Shown here: piece after piece, positions 51,191 to 59,734 of the stretch
How the letters are laid out: the number at the start of each line of letters is the position of its first letter
Numbering within the stretch: the first letter of the stretch is position 1
Assembly: GCA_902767775.1 (NCBI GenBank)
Contig: CACXIP010000004.1
Coordinates: forward strand, 62,001 to 126,000
DNA: 64,000 nucleotides
Direction of reading: 5' to 3'
From: an uncultured Prevotellaceae bacterium
GTDB lineage: Bacteria; Bacteroidota; Bacteroidia; Bacteroidales; Bacteroidaceae
The notes under the pieces: model-generated
Seen by the model: the letters and a program-made list of their open reading frames with translations, nothing else
The model's database searches: none
What the model was told of the DNA's origin: nothing
Position numbers and translations under genes: made by a program

Positions 51191-52588
51191 ATGTTTGACA
51201 AAGAGACGTATATCAGACGGCGTGAGCAACTGAAGAAATTGGTGGGCAACGGACTTATTGTGCTTTTCGGCAACAATGAGTCGCCTTGCAACTATCCCGC
51301 CAACAGTTACTATCCCATGCGCCAAGACTCTTCCTTCCTATATTATTTCGGACAGAAGCGCGATGGACTCGTAGGTGTCATCGATGTTGACAACGACTAT
51401 GAGGTGCTCATCGGCGACGATATTGATATCGAGGATATCGTGTGGTATGGCAGCGTGGACAGCGTCGCCGACCTCGCCGCACAAGTGGGCGTGGCAAAAT
51501 CCGCACCCATGAGCCAACTCAAAGTGCTTTGTGACGAGGCCGCTGGGCGCACCATCCATTTTTTGCCGCCCTACCGTCATGATATCAAGATACAAATTAT
51601 GGACCTGCTCGGTATCCATCCCAGCCAGCAGAAGGCAGCGGCATCCATGCCGCTCATTCGCGCCGTGGTGAAGATGCGTTCCACCAAGGAGCCTCAGGAG
51701 ATAGAGGAAATGGAACGTGCCGCCACCATTGGATACAAGATGCATACTACCGCCATGCGCCTTACCCGACCGGGGGTGACGGAGAAATTCGTAGGAGGTC
51801 AGGTTGACGGCATTGCCAACTCTTATGGAGCCATGGTGAGTTTTGCTACCATCTATTCACAGCATGGGGAGATAATGCATGGCAACCCTTCAACGGCAAT
51901 TTTGGAACCAGGACGTCTTGTCATATGTGACTGCGGTGCCGAAACCATCGACCACTACTGTTCCGACAACACCCGCACCATGCCTGTCAGCGGAAAATTC
52001 ACCCAGCGCCAGTTGGAGATTTACTCTATTGTAGAGGCCTGCCACGACTATGTGCTGGAGGTGGCCAAGCCTGGTGTGAAATACATGGACGTGCACTTCG
52101 CCGTATGCCGCCTGATGACCGACCGCCTCAAAGAACTGGGGCTGATGCGCGGCGACACAGAAGAGGCTGTGAGGGCTGGAGCACATGCCATGTTCTTCCC
52201 CCATGGATTGGGACACATGATGGGCATGGACGTACACGACATGGAGAACCTCGACCAAATCAATGTGGGTTTCGACGAGGAGACACGGCCCAACCTTGAA
52301 CAGTTTGGCACCAACTGCCTGCGCATGGGGCGCCGGCTGGAAGAGGGTTTCGTCGTGACCGACGAACCTGGCATTTATTTCATCCCTGCCCTCATCGACG
52401 ACTGGCGTTCCTCAGGACATTGCGCCGAGTTCCTCAACTTCGACCTCCTCGAGACCTACAAGGACTTCGGTGGCGTGCGTATAGAGGACGACGTGCTCAT
52501 CACAGCCGATGGTTGCCGTTTTATTGGCAAGGAGCGCATCCCTTACCATCCAAAAGATGTGGAGGAGGCCATGAAAGTTTTCGAATAA
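51191..52588 (+). CDS. Xaa-Pro aminopeptidase (M24B)
   Basis: A 465-residue aminopeptidase P with N-terminal domain (NNESPCNYPANSYYPMRQDS, FLYYFGQKRDGLVGVID) and C-terminal pita-bread domain. Metal ligands appear in CDCGAETIDHYCSDNTRTMP (two Asp), FPHGLGHMMGMDVHD (His), VVTDEPGIYF (Glu) and VRIEDDVLIT (Glu). It removes an N-terminal residue when proline follows, in the cytoplasm; no signal peptide is seen. It is 31 nt before a secreted peptidase gene and may be co-transcribed with it. Confidence 0.93.
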   Translation: MFDKETYIRRREQLKKLVGNGLIVLFGNNESPCNYPANSYYPMRQDSSFLYYFGQKRDGLVGVIDVDNDYEVLIGDDIDIEDIVWYGSVDSVADLAAQVGVAKSAPMSQLKVLCDEAAGRTIHFLPPYRHDIKIQIMDLLGIHPSQQKAAASMPLIRAVVKMRSTKEPQEIEEMERAATIGYKMHTTAMRLTRPGVTEKFVGGQVDGIANSYGAMVSFATIYSQHGEIMHGNPSTAILEPGRLVICDCGAETIDHYCSDNTRTMPVSGKFTQRQLEIYSIVEACHDYVLEVAKPGVKYMDVHFAVCRLMTDRLKELGLMRGDTEEAVRAGAHAMFFPHGLGHMMGMDVHDMENLDQINVGFDEETRPNLEQFGTNCLRMGRRLEEGFVVTDEPGIYFIPALIDDWRSSGHCAEFLNFDLLETYKDFGGVRIEDDVLITADGCRFIGKERIPYHPKDVEEAMKVFE

Positions 52589-52619
52589 ATTATCCAACAA
52601 CAATAAAAAATTAAGCCTA

Positions 52620-53840
52620 ATGAGAAAAATGTTTTTCATGATGCTGTTGGCAGCTATGAGCATCAGCGCCAGCGCACAAAACAAGAAGGCGGAAAACAAG
52701 CCCGTCTTCACCACCGTGAAGGAAATACCCATCACCAGCATCAAGGACCAGAACCGTTCGGGTACTTGCTGGGATTACTCCACGTTGAGCTATTTTGAGG
52801 CAGAGATACTCAAGGCCACTGGCAAGACCTATGACCTCTGCGAGAGTTTTGTCGCCAACAAAACCTATATGGACCGCGCCATCCAGGTGACACGTCTGCA
52901 TGGTGACTGCCAGTTTGCACAGGGTGGCAGTGCCTACGACGTGCTCTACTGCCTGAAGAACTACGGCATCTGTCCCGAAGACGCCATGCCGTTCCCCGGC
53001 AGCCTCTATGGTGACTCACTCTTCAACTTCAATGAGTTTTTCAGTGTGATGGAGCCATACGTGGCCGCTGTTTCCAAGAACAAGGCCAGCAAGATGTCCA
53101 ATCAATGGAAGAAAGGTCTGCAGGGTATCCTCGACGCCTATTTGGGTGAGTGCCCGTCGGAGTTCAAGTACGAAGGCAAGAGCTACTCTCCTGAATCGTT
53201 CGTGAAGAGCCTCGGCATCAACCTCAACGATTACGTATCTATTACCAGTTACACCCACAAACCATTCTACACCCAGTTTGCAGTTGAGGTGCAGGACAAC
53301 TGGCGCAACCCGCTCTCATGGAACCTCCCCATGGACGATATGATGCGCATCATCGACAATGCCATTGAGAAAGGTTACACCGTGGCATGGGGCGGTGACG
53401 TGTCGGAAGATGGCTTCACCCGCAAGGGTCTTGCTTATGCCATCGACACCAAGGGCGCAGAGAGCCTTGCCGGCAGCGACATGGCACGCTGGCTGAAACT
53501 CTCACGCGTGGAGAAGACCAACCTGCTCGACTCCTTAGGTTGCAAGGTGCCGGAGATTACCCCGACACAGGAGATGCGCCAGGAGCGTTACGACAACTGG
53601 GAACTCACCGACGACCATGGCATGCTCATCTACGGCCTTGCCAAGGACCAAAACGGCAAGGAATATTACATGGTGAAGAACTCATGGGGCGAGGCTGGTG
53701 ACTACAAGGGCATCTGGTACATGACCAAGGCCTTCATTGCCGCCAACACCATGGACTATATGGTGAATGTCAACGCTATTCCCAAGGACATCCTCAAGAA
53801 GATGCAGGATGCACGCAAGAACCAGCCACTGGGAGACTAA
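52620..53840 (+). CDS. Secreted C1B (bleomycin hydrolase/PepC-like) cysteine peptidase
   Basis: A 406-residue cysteine peptidase with a signal peptide (about residues 1-20, cut ASA|QNK). The oxyanion Gln and catalytic Cys lie in IKDQNRSGTCWDYSTLSYFE; His is in TDDHGMLIYG and Asn in YMVKNSWGEAGDYKG. These fit the C1B aminopeptidase C/bleomycin hydrolase family, which is usually cytosolic; here the enzyme is exported. It probably trims peptides in the periplasm, complementing the proline-specific aminopeptidase encoded just upstream. A large hairpin follows it. Confidence 0.9.
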   Translation: MRKMFFMMLLAAMSISASAQNKKAENKPVFTTVKEIPITSIKDQNRSGTCWDYSTLSYFEAEILKATGKTYDLCESFVANKTYMDRAIQVTRLHGDCQFAQGGSAYDVLYCLKNYGICPEDAMPFPGSLYGDSLFNFNEFFSVMEPYVAAVSKNKASKMSNQWKKGLQGILDAYLGECPSEFKYEGKSYSPESFVKSLGINLNDYVSITSYTHKPFYTQFAVEVQDNWRNPLSWNLPMDDMMRIIDNAIEKGYTVAWGGDVSEDGFTRKGLAYAIDTKGAESLAGSDMARWLKLSRVEKTNLLDSLGCKVPEITPTQEMRQERYDNWELTDDHGMLIYGLAKDQNGKEYYMVKNSWGEAGDYKGIWYMTKAFIAANTMDYMVNVNAIPKDILKKMQDARKNQPLGD

Positions 53841-53864
53841 AGATTGAGAATTTAAGACTATATG

Positions 53865-53927
53865 AAGGATGAGGGTTTGCTGCCCTTGCTAATATGTTTT
53901 TTAGCAGAGCTGCAAACTTTCATCCTT
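53865..53927 (+). terminator. Long hairpin after C1B peptidase gene
   Basis: AAGGATGAGGGTTTGC (53865-53880) pairs with GCAAACTTTCATCCTT ending near 53927, with a further GCTAA/TTAGC hairpin inside; a short T-run follows about 9 nt later. Probably a terminator or stabilising structure. Confidence 0.5.
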
Positions 53928-54075
53928 TATCCATGTTTTTGGGACAGTTCCCAAAATATAAATATTCTAAAAAAAATCGGTATAATTCCATGATGTGAGT
54001 TTTTATTTGTATCTTTACACCCAAATTGCCGTTAATGGGCAATTGCGAGCAGACAATAAAATAAAAACAACATAA

Positions 54076-55848
54076 ATGCAATTTAAATGGAATTACGAAC
54101 CACCTACACCAGACGAGAAGAAAGCAGCTGACGAGCTGGCGGGGAAGATTAACATGAATCCTATCCTCGCATCGCTCCTCATCAGGCGTGGCATCACAAC
54201 AGAGTCGGCGGCCAAGCGCTTTTTCCGGCCGCAGCTCGCTGACCTGATCAACCCCTTCCTCATGAAGGACATGGACGTCGCCGTTGACCGTCTCAACGAC
54301 GCCATGGGCCGCAAGGAAAGGATATTGGTATATGGCGACTATGACGTTGACGGATGCACAGCTGTTGCCCTGGTGTACAAGTTTCTCCAGCAATTCTATT
54401 CCAACATCGACTACTATATCCCCGACCGTTATGACGAGGGATATGGCATCAGTAAGAAAGGACTGGAATATGCTAAGAAAACGGGTGTGAAATTGGTGAT
54501 TATCCTCGACTGCGGCATCAAGGCCATCGAGGAAATCGCTTATGCAAAAAGCATAGGCATTGATTTTATTATTTGCGACCATCATGTTCCCGATGACGTG
54601 ATGCCTGATGCCGTGGCAGTGCTCAACCCGAAGCGGGAGGACGACACCTACCCCTTCAAGCACCTCTGCGGTTGTGGCGTGGGATTCAAGTTCATGCAGG
54701 CCTTTGCCAAGAACAACGACATCCCTTTCTCACGCCTCATCCCCCTGCTCGACTTTTGTGCTGTGAGTATCGCTGCCGATATTGTGCCTGTGACTGATGA
54801 GAACCGTATCCTCGCCTTCCATGGTCTGAAGCAACTCAACCAAAATCCCAACATCGGTTTGAAAGCCATCATCGACATCTGTGGGCTCAATGGCCGTGAC
54901 CTGTCGATGAGCGACATCGTGTTCAGAATCGGACCGCGCATCAACGCCTCCGGACGCATGGAGAACGGCAAGGAGAGTGTTGACTTACTCATCGAGCGTG
55001 ATTTCGCTGTGGCTTTACGCAAGGCACGTCACATCAACCAGTACAACGAGCAGCGCAAGGACATCGACAAGCAGATGACTGAGGAAGCCAACCAGATTGT
55101 GGCGAAACTGGAGAGCCAGAAGCACCAGTCGAGCATTGTTCTCTATGATGAGAACTGGAAGAAGGGTGTCATCGGTATCGTTGCCTCCCGCCTAACAGAA
55201 ATCTATTTCCGCCCTACTGTGGTACTTACCCGAGATGAGGATCTCGCTACGGGTTCGGCGCGCAGCGTTGCGGGTTTTGACGTCTATTCCGCCATCAAGC
55301 ATTGCCGTGATTTGCTGCTCAATTTCGGAGGGCACACCTATGCCGCCGGTCTTACCTTGAGATGGGATGATATCAAGGCGTTTAGGGAGCGTTTCCAAAA
55401 ATATGTCGAGGAGCACATCGAACCCAAGCAGACTGAGGCTATCCTCAACATTGATGCCGTCATTGATTTTCGGGATATCACTTCCAAGCGCTTGCACAGC
55501 GACCTGCGCCGCTTTGCCCCCTTCGGGCCGGGCAATGAGAAGCCTTTGTTCTGCACAGTCGGTGTTTATGACTTCGGCACCAGCAAGGTGGTGGGGCGTG
55601 AGCAGGAACACATTAAACTTGAGTTGGTGGACTCCAAGTCAAGTCATGTGATGAACGGTATTGCCTTCGGACAGAGCGCCGCTGCACGTTACATCAAGTC
55701 GAAACGCAGTTTCGACATCGTTTACACCATCGAGGAAAACATCTACAAGCATGGTGCCGTGCAACTGCAAATAGAAGACATCCGCCAGACGGAGGAGTTT
55801 GATGCCTCTCCCGACCCCTCCAACGAAGGTGAGATGGAGACAAAGTAG
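54076..55848 (+). CDS. recJ: Single-stranded-DNA exonuclease RecJ
   Basis: A 590-residue DHH-family 5'-3' ssDNA exonuclease for recombination and mismatch/base-excision repair. DHH motifs appear as ILVYGDYDVDGCTAVALVYK and FIICDHHVPDDVMPDAVAVL. Later RIGPRINASGRMENGKESVD and FGGHTYAAGLTLRWDD form the DHHA1 region, and a C-terminal OB-like domain follows. The stop (TAG) is one base before the recQ ATG. A weak -7 box TATCTTTA lies at 54010-54017. Confidence 0.95.
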   Translation: MQFKWNYEPPTPDEKKAADELAGKINMNPILASLLIRRGITTESAAKRFFRPQLADLINPFLMKDMDVAVDRLNDAMGRKERILVYGDYDVDGCTAVALVYKFLQQFYSNIDYYIPDRYDEGYGISKKGLEYAKKTGVKLVIILDCGIKAIEEIAYAKSIGIDFIICDHHVPDDVMPDAVAVLNPKREDDTYPFKHLCGCGVGFKFMQAFAKNNDIPFSRLIPLLDFCAVSIAADIVPVTDENRILAFHGLKQLNQNPNIGLKAIIDICGLNGRDLSMSDIVFRIGPRINASGRMENGKESVDLLIERDFAVALRKARHINQYNEQRKDIDKQMTEEANQIVAKLESQKHQSSIVLYDENWKKGVIGIVASRLTEIYFRPTVVLTRDEDLATGSARSVAGFDVYSAIKHCRDLLLNFGGHTYAAGLTLRWDDIKAFRERFQKYVEEHIEPKQTEAILNIDAVIDFRDITSKRLHSDLRRFAPFGPGNEKPLFCTVGVYDFGTSKVVGREQEHIKLELVDSKSSHVMNGIAFGQSAAARYIKSKRSFDIVYTIEENIYKHGAVQLQIEDIRQTEEFDASPDPSNEGEMETK

Positions 55849-55849
55849 G

Positions 55850-57769
55850 ATGGGGGACAAATACCAGCAGATATTACGGAAGTATTGGGGGTATGATGAT
55901 TTCCGCGGCATTCAGCGTGAAATTATCGAGAGCATCGACAGTGGTCACGACACCTTAGGACTGATGCCTACAGGCGGCGGTAAGAGTATTACCTTTCAGG
56001 TACCTGCGCTGCTTCAGGAGGGTGTGTGCGTAGTGGTGACACCGCTGATTGCCCTGATGAAAGACCAGGTGGTGCATCTTCGCTCGAAAGGCATCCTTGC
56101 TTCCGCCATCTATTCGGGCATGACCCACAATGAGATTGTCACCACCCTCGACAATGCCGTCTTCGGCGGTGTCAAAATATTGTATGTTTCCCCTGAGCGC
56201 CTCTCATCGCCACTTTTCCTTGTCAAGCTCAGCCATATGCAGGTGAGTTTCGTCACTGTTGATGAAGCCCACTGCATCAGCCAGTGGGGTTATGATTTCC
56301 GTCCATCCTATCTCCGCATTGCTGAAGTGCGCCGTATCAAGCCTGATGTGCGTATTCTTGCCCTAACTGCCACTGCCACCCCGCAGGTGGTGGATGATAT
56401 CCAGTTGAGATTGGGCTTTGCCGAGAAACGGGTCTTCCGAATGAGTTTTGAGCGCAAGAACCTTGCCTATGTAGTGAGGAATGCCGCCGACAAGCAGCAG
56501 GAACTACTTCATATCCTCACTGCGGTAGGTGGAGCGGGTATCGTCTATGTGCGCAGCAGGAAAAATGCCAAGGATACGGCTAAATGGCTTAATGACAATG
56601 GCATCAGCGCCACATTCTATCATGCAGGTCTCGAACCTGCCGTGAAGGACCAGCGGCAGACACAGTGGCAGCGTGATGAGGTGAGAGTGATGGTGGCAAC
56701 CAACGCCTTTGGCATGGGTATCGACAAACCTGATGTGCGCATCGTGGTGCATACCGACTGTCCCGATTCTCCAGAGGCATATTTTCAGGAAGCGGGTCGT
56801 GCTGGGCGTGACGGCAAGAAATCTTATGCTGTTTTGCTCTACAATTCCTCCGACCGCCGCAAGTTGCGCAAGCGTATAGCCGACACATTCCCTGAGAAAG
56901 ATTATATTTGTAAGGTGTACGACCATTTGGCTGACTTTTTCCAAATTGGCGTCGGTAGTGGAGAGGGCACCGTGCATGAGTTTGATATTGAGCGGTTCTG
57001 CCATGCCTTTCTCCATTTTCCCGTTCAAGTGGATGCCGCCCTCAAAATTCTCCAACGGGCGGGTTATCTTGAGTATGATACTGACCCCGACAATAACGCA
57101 CGGCTGCGCTTCCTGCTGGAACGAGACCAACTCTATCTGTTGGAGCACCTTACCCAAGACCAAGAGACAGTCATTTCAGCCATGCTGAGGCTTTATGGGG
57201 GCCTGTTCTCCGACTACGGCTTCATCGACGAGAGCGCCATTGCCTTGAAGGCGGGGCTTGACAACAATACCGTCTATGAGGTGTTGAAGGCACTGAGCCG
57301 TCGGAATATTGTTCATTTCATCCCTCGGCGCAAACTTCCCGCCATCTGTTACTCACAGCGACGCGATGACGGATGCCGGCTCATCATCTCTGAAGAGGTG
57401 TATGAGGACCGCAAAAAGAGTTATGAGGACCGTATTGGGAGTATGATAGACTATGCCACCAACAACGAGGTGTGCAGGAGTCGCCAACTGTTGCGCTATT
57501 TCGGAGAGCATACCTCATCCGATTGCGGCAAGTGTGACGTATGTCAGGAGCATCGTGCAGAGGATGAGTCCGACAAGGAGGCAGACACCGCCACGCGGGA
57601 GCGCATACTTGGCCTTCTTGCCGGTGGAGAGCGACATCACTTGTCAGAGGTACTTCGTCTTCAACTACCCAAAGAGCGTGTTGACAATGCCCTCGCTTAT
57701 CTTGTTGGCGAGGAGATGATTAGTGTTGAAGGCGGCTTTCTGAGATTGAAAATGAAGATTGAAAATTGA
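55850..57769 (+). CDS. recQ: ATP-dependent DNA helicase RecQ
   Basis: A 639-residue RecQ helicase. Motif 0/I: YWGYDDFRGIQREII and LMPTGGGKSITFQVPAL; motif II VDEAHCISQWGYDFRPSY; motif VI region FQEAGRAGRDGKKS. The RQC zinc cysteines are visible in CRSRQLLRYF and SDCGKCDVCQEH. It unwinds forked DNA and works with RecJ, encoded one base upstream. The start MGDKYQQILRKYWGY was chosen because it follows the recJ stop and matches family N-termini. The C-terminal winged region is followed by about 55 residues that may be a reduced HRDC-like part. Its stop codon lies inside an inverted repeat. Confidence 0.95.
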   Translation: MGDKYQQILRKYWGYDDFRGIQREIIESIDSGHDTLGLMPTGGGKSITFQVPALLQEGVCVVVTPLIALMKDQVVHLRSKGILASAIYSGMTHNEIVTTLDNAVFGGVKILYVSPERLSSPLFLVKLSHMQVSFVTVDEAHCISQWGYDFRPSYLRIAEVRRIKPDVRILALTATATPQVVDDIQLRLGFAEKRVFRMSFERKNLAYVVRNAADKQQELLHILTAVGGAGIVYVRSRKNAKDTAKWLNDNGISATFYHAGLEPAVKDQRQTQWQRDEVRVMVATNAFGMGIDKPDVRIVVHTDCPDSPEAYFQEAGRAGRDGKKSYAVLLYNSSDRRKLRKRIADTFPEKDYICKVYDHLADFFQIGVGSGEGTVHEFDIERFCHAFLHFPVQVDAALKILQRAGYLEYDTDPDNNARLRFLLERDQLYLLEHLTQDQETVISAMLRLYGGLFSDYGFIDESAIALKAGLDNNTVYEVLKALSRRNIVHFIPRRKLPAICYSQRRDDGCRLIISEEVYEDRKKSYEDRIGSMIDYATNNEVCRSRQLLRYFGEHTSSDCGKCDVCQEHRAEDESDKEADTATRERILGLLAGGERHHLSEVLRLQLPKERVDNALAYLVGEEMISVEGGFLRLKMKIEN

Positions 57770-57822
57770 TAATTTATAATGCATTGAATAATCTTCAATC
57801 TTCAATTATCAATTTTCAATCT
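57756..57822. terminator. Bidirectional terminator-like inverted repeat between convergent genes
   Basis: A perfect 19-bp inverted repeat AGATTGAAAATTGATAATT (57756-57774) and its reverse complement (57804-57822), with a 29-nt loop. It contains the stop codons of both recQ and the convergent membrane-protein gene. It is AT-rich and can act in both directions. Confidence 0.65.
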
Positions 57823-58421
57823 ATTATAAGTTCATTGATTTGACGGATGATTTCGGTATTGGTGCGCTGCATTCTGGAGAAGATGTAGAGACTGATGGGA
57901 AGTCCGATGAGTACACCCACCATCAAGCCGTTCAGTACGCCCCAGGCGCGACTGTGTTCCAAGGCGGTTCCTGCAGGATCAGACGCAATCTGATAAACCA
58001 TGACTGCCAGCCACACCATCCACACCACCAACATTGTCAGCCCCAGAGCAAGACTTTTGATGCGCGACTTTTTCATTCTCACAAGGTGGCGCGCCGTCTC
58101 TACAAGGTTGCCGCTGGCAAACTCATCTTCGCGCATATGGTTGATACGGAAGTCTAATGCCACATCAACTACCAGCATGACAATGGTATAGAGGAGCCAC
58201 CACCAGCTGATACCAATTTGATGCACCATCCCTCCCAGCGTGATGGCGCAGAATGGGATGGCAGCTAATTCTATCCACAGCATCTTCCTGATCCATGACA
58301 TCTTCGATTTCATCGACTGCCGCATCAGTTGGTCGTTGACAATCTGCTGCTTGTTGAGTCGTTCTTTAAAAACTGACAGTTCCGCGCGCAGTTGTTCCAT
58401 TTCCATTGCATTGTTTTCCAT
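57816..58421 (-). CDS. Four-helix membrane protein encoded with an ECF sigma factor
   Basis: A 201-residue protein: an N-terminal charged coiled-coil-like segment (about 5-42), then four membrane helices around 47-70, 73-92, 124-147 and 165-187. I do not recognise the family. It is downstream of an ECF sigma factor on the same strand (51 nt gap), the place where membrane anti-sigma factors or sigma-linked stress proteins often lie. It has no clear anti-sigma zinc motif, so a regulatory role is only inferred from position. Confidence 0.65.
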   Translation of the reverse strand: MENNAMEMEQLRAELSVFKERLNKQQIVNDQLMRQSMKSKMSWIRKMLWIELAAIPFCAITLGGMVHQIGISWWWLLYTIVMLVVDVALDFRINHMREDEFASGNLVETARHLVRMKKSRIKSLALGLTMLVVWMVWLAVMVYQIASDPAGTALEHSRAWGVLNGLMVGVLIGLPISLYIFSRMQRTNTEIIRQINELIID

Positions 58422-58472
58422 ATCCTAATTTTTTTGTTTTTTGATTTGACTTTGAAAGCATTCACAATCTGA

Positions 58473-58961
58473 CTACTGTTCTGCAGGCATGTTCTTAAGT
58501 TGTTCCTTGATGCGGACGAGTTTTACCGACACGTTCTTGGGTGTGATTCCCACGATGGCTCCGATTTCCTCATAGCTCATGTTCTCCAGCCAAAGGAGGA
58601 CGATGGCGCGGTCGAATTGCGGCAGCCGTGAGATGCGGCGGCGGAGGATGTCCATTTGTTTGGAGTTGTGGTTGGTCTCAGTCTCTTCATAAGGGTTGAT
58701 GTCCATCGTGAGCGGCACAGTACGTAATTTCTTTCGCTTGCGGTCGAGCGATACACACACATTGAGTGCCACGCGATAGATCCAGGAGCGCATCTGGCTC
58801 CTCCCCTCAAACGAGGGTAGGCTCTTCCATAGGTTGATCAGCACCTCTTGAAAGAGGTCTGCCACCTCGTCCTGGTTATTGGAGAACATATAGCACACCG
58901 TGTAGATGGTGCTGCGATGCTCCTTCACGATGTTGGAGAACTCCTTTTCTGTCAGATTCAT
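58473..58961 (-). CDS. ECF-type sigma-70 factor
   Basis: A 162-residue extracytoplasmic-function sigma factor. Region 2 appears as DEVADLFQEVLINLWKSLPS and RSWIYRVALNVC, and region 4 as LPQFDRAIVLLWLENMSYEE followed by IGAIVGITPKNVSVKLVRI, an HTH. It directs RNA polymerase to a small regulon in response to envelope or other signals. Start MNLTEKEFSNIV was chosen as typical. A membrane protein gene follows. Confidence 0.9.
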   Translation of the reverse strand: MNLTEKEFSNIVKEHRSTIYTVCYMFSNNQDEVADLFQEVLINLWKSLPSFEGRSQMRSWIYRVALNVCVSLDRKRKKLRTVPLTMDINPYEETETNHNSKQMDILRRRISRLPQFDRAIVLLWLENMSYEEIGAIVGITPKNVSVKLVRIKEQLKNMPAEQ

Positions 58962-59030
58962 CACTTTCAATTGAATAGTTTCTGAATATAGGTCGCAGGG
59001 GAGGCTTGGAAAACTACAGGAAAAGAACAA

Positions 59031-59066
59031 AAAAGAATAAAAACCTCTCGATTGAGAGGTTTTTAT
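59031..59066 (-). terminator. Intrinsic terminator of glyS-FKBP operon
   Basis: A 9-bp stem AAACCTCTC/GAGAGGTTT with a 4-nt loop (CGATT side included) is flanked by T-runs in both directions, so it can serve the minus-strand FKBP gene. Confidence 0.8.
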
Positions 59067-59069
59067 TAA

Positions 59070-59732
59070 TTATTCTTCCCAAAGCAAGTTGACGTTGCCT
59101 TGCCAGTTAGGCACCAAGGTGCCAGCCCGGTAATAAGCTACGAGCGCGATGTCGAAGACCAAAGTGCTATAGGCGGGGATGGAACCGTTGACTGATGTTC
59201 CATATCCTAACTGGTACGGGACATAGACAAGCCATCTGTCTCCTATGTGCATATGCTGCAAGGCTGTGGAGAAACCGTCCACTACACCACTGACTGCAAA
59301 CTTCGAAGGGATGGATATTTGCTCATTGTACTCATCGGTACTCCATGACTTGTCGAACACCATTCCCAGTTCGCTATCCTTGCTGTCCATGTGGGTAGCA
59401 GAGGAGAGCAACTGTCCGCGGTAGTGTACTCTCACTGAATCGGTGAATAGCGGGTATCCGCTTCCTGTCCCTTCCCTCAGCACTTTCACCACTATATAAT
59501 CGGTGGAGGTCCCTTCCTTCTCGGGGTCGCGGGCATAGCACTTGATGACTTTCCACACGTCGCTGCCATAAGCTACAGCTTGCCTGGCGGTGTTGTACTT
59601 TGACGCGAAGAATGCCTCGTTCCTGTTTTTCCAATCGGGGAACTCCTCCACCTCATCATTGGTCTCAGAACACGATGAAAGGCAGAGAACAGCCACGAAG
59701 GCAATTGCCAATATGTTGAAAAGATTTCTCAT
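59070..59732 (-). CDS. FKBP-type peptidyl-prolyl isomerase lipoprotein
   Basis: A 220-residue lipoprotein with Cys21 in the lipobox LSSC. The C-terminal FKBP domain (about 85-200) shows SVRVHYRGQLL, VFDKSW, IPSKFAVSGVVDGFSTALQH, GDRWLVYVPYQLGYG and IPAYSTLVFDIALVAY. It would assist folding by cis-trans isomerisation in the periplasm or at the outer membrane. The gene starts 2 nt after the glyS stop, so it belongs to the glyS operon, an arrangement without an obvious functional link. Confidence 0.9.
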   Translation of the reverse strand: MRNLFNILAIAFVAVLCLSSCSETNDEVEEFPDWKNRNEAFFASKYNTARQAVAYGSDVWKVIKCYARDPEKEGTSTDYIVVKVLREGTGSGYPLFTDSVRVHYRGQLLSSATHMDSKDSELGMVFDKSWSTDEYNEQISIPSKFAVSGVVDGFSTALQHMHIGDRWLVYVPYQLGYGTSVNGSIPAYSTLVFDIALVAYYRAGTLVPNWQGNVNLLWEE

Positions 59733-59734
59733 TC

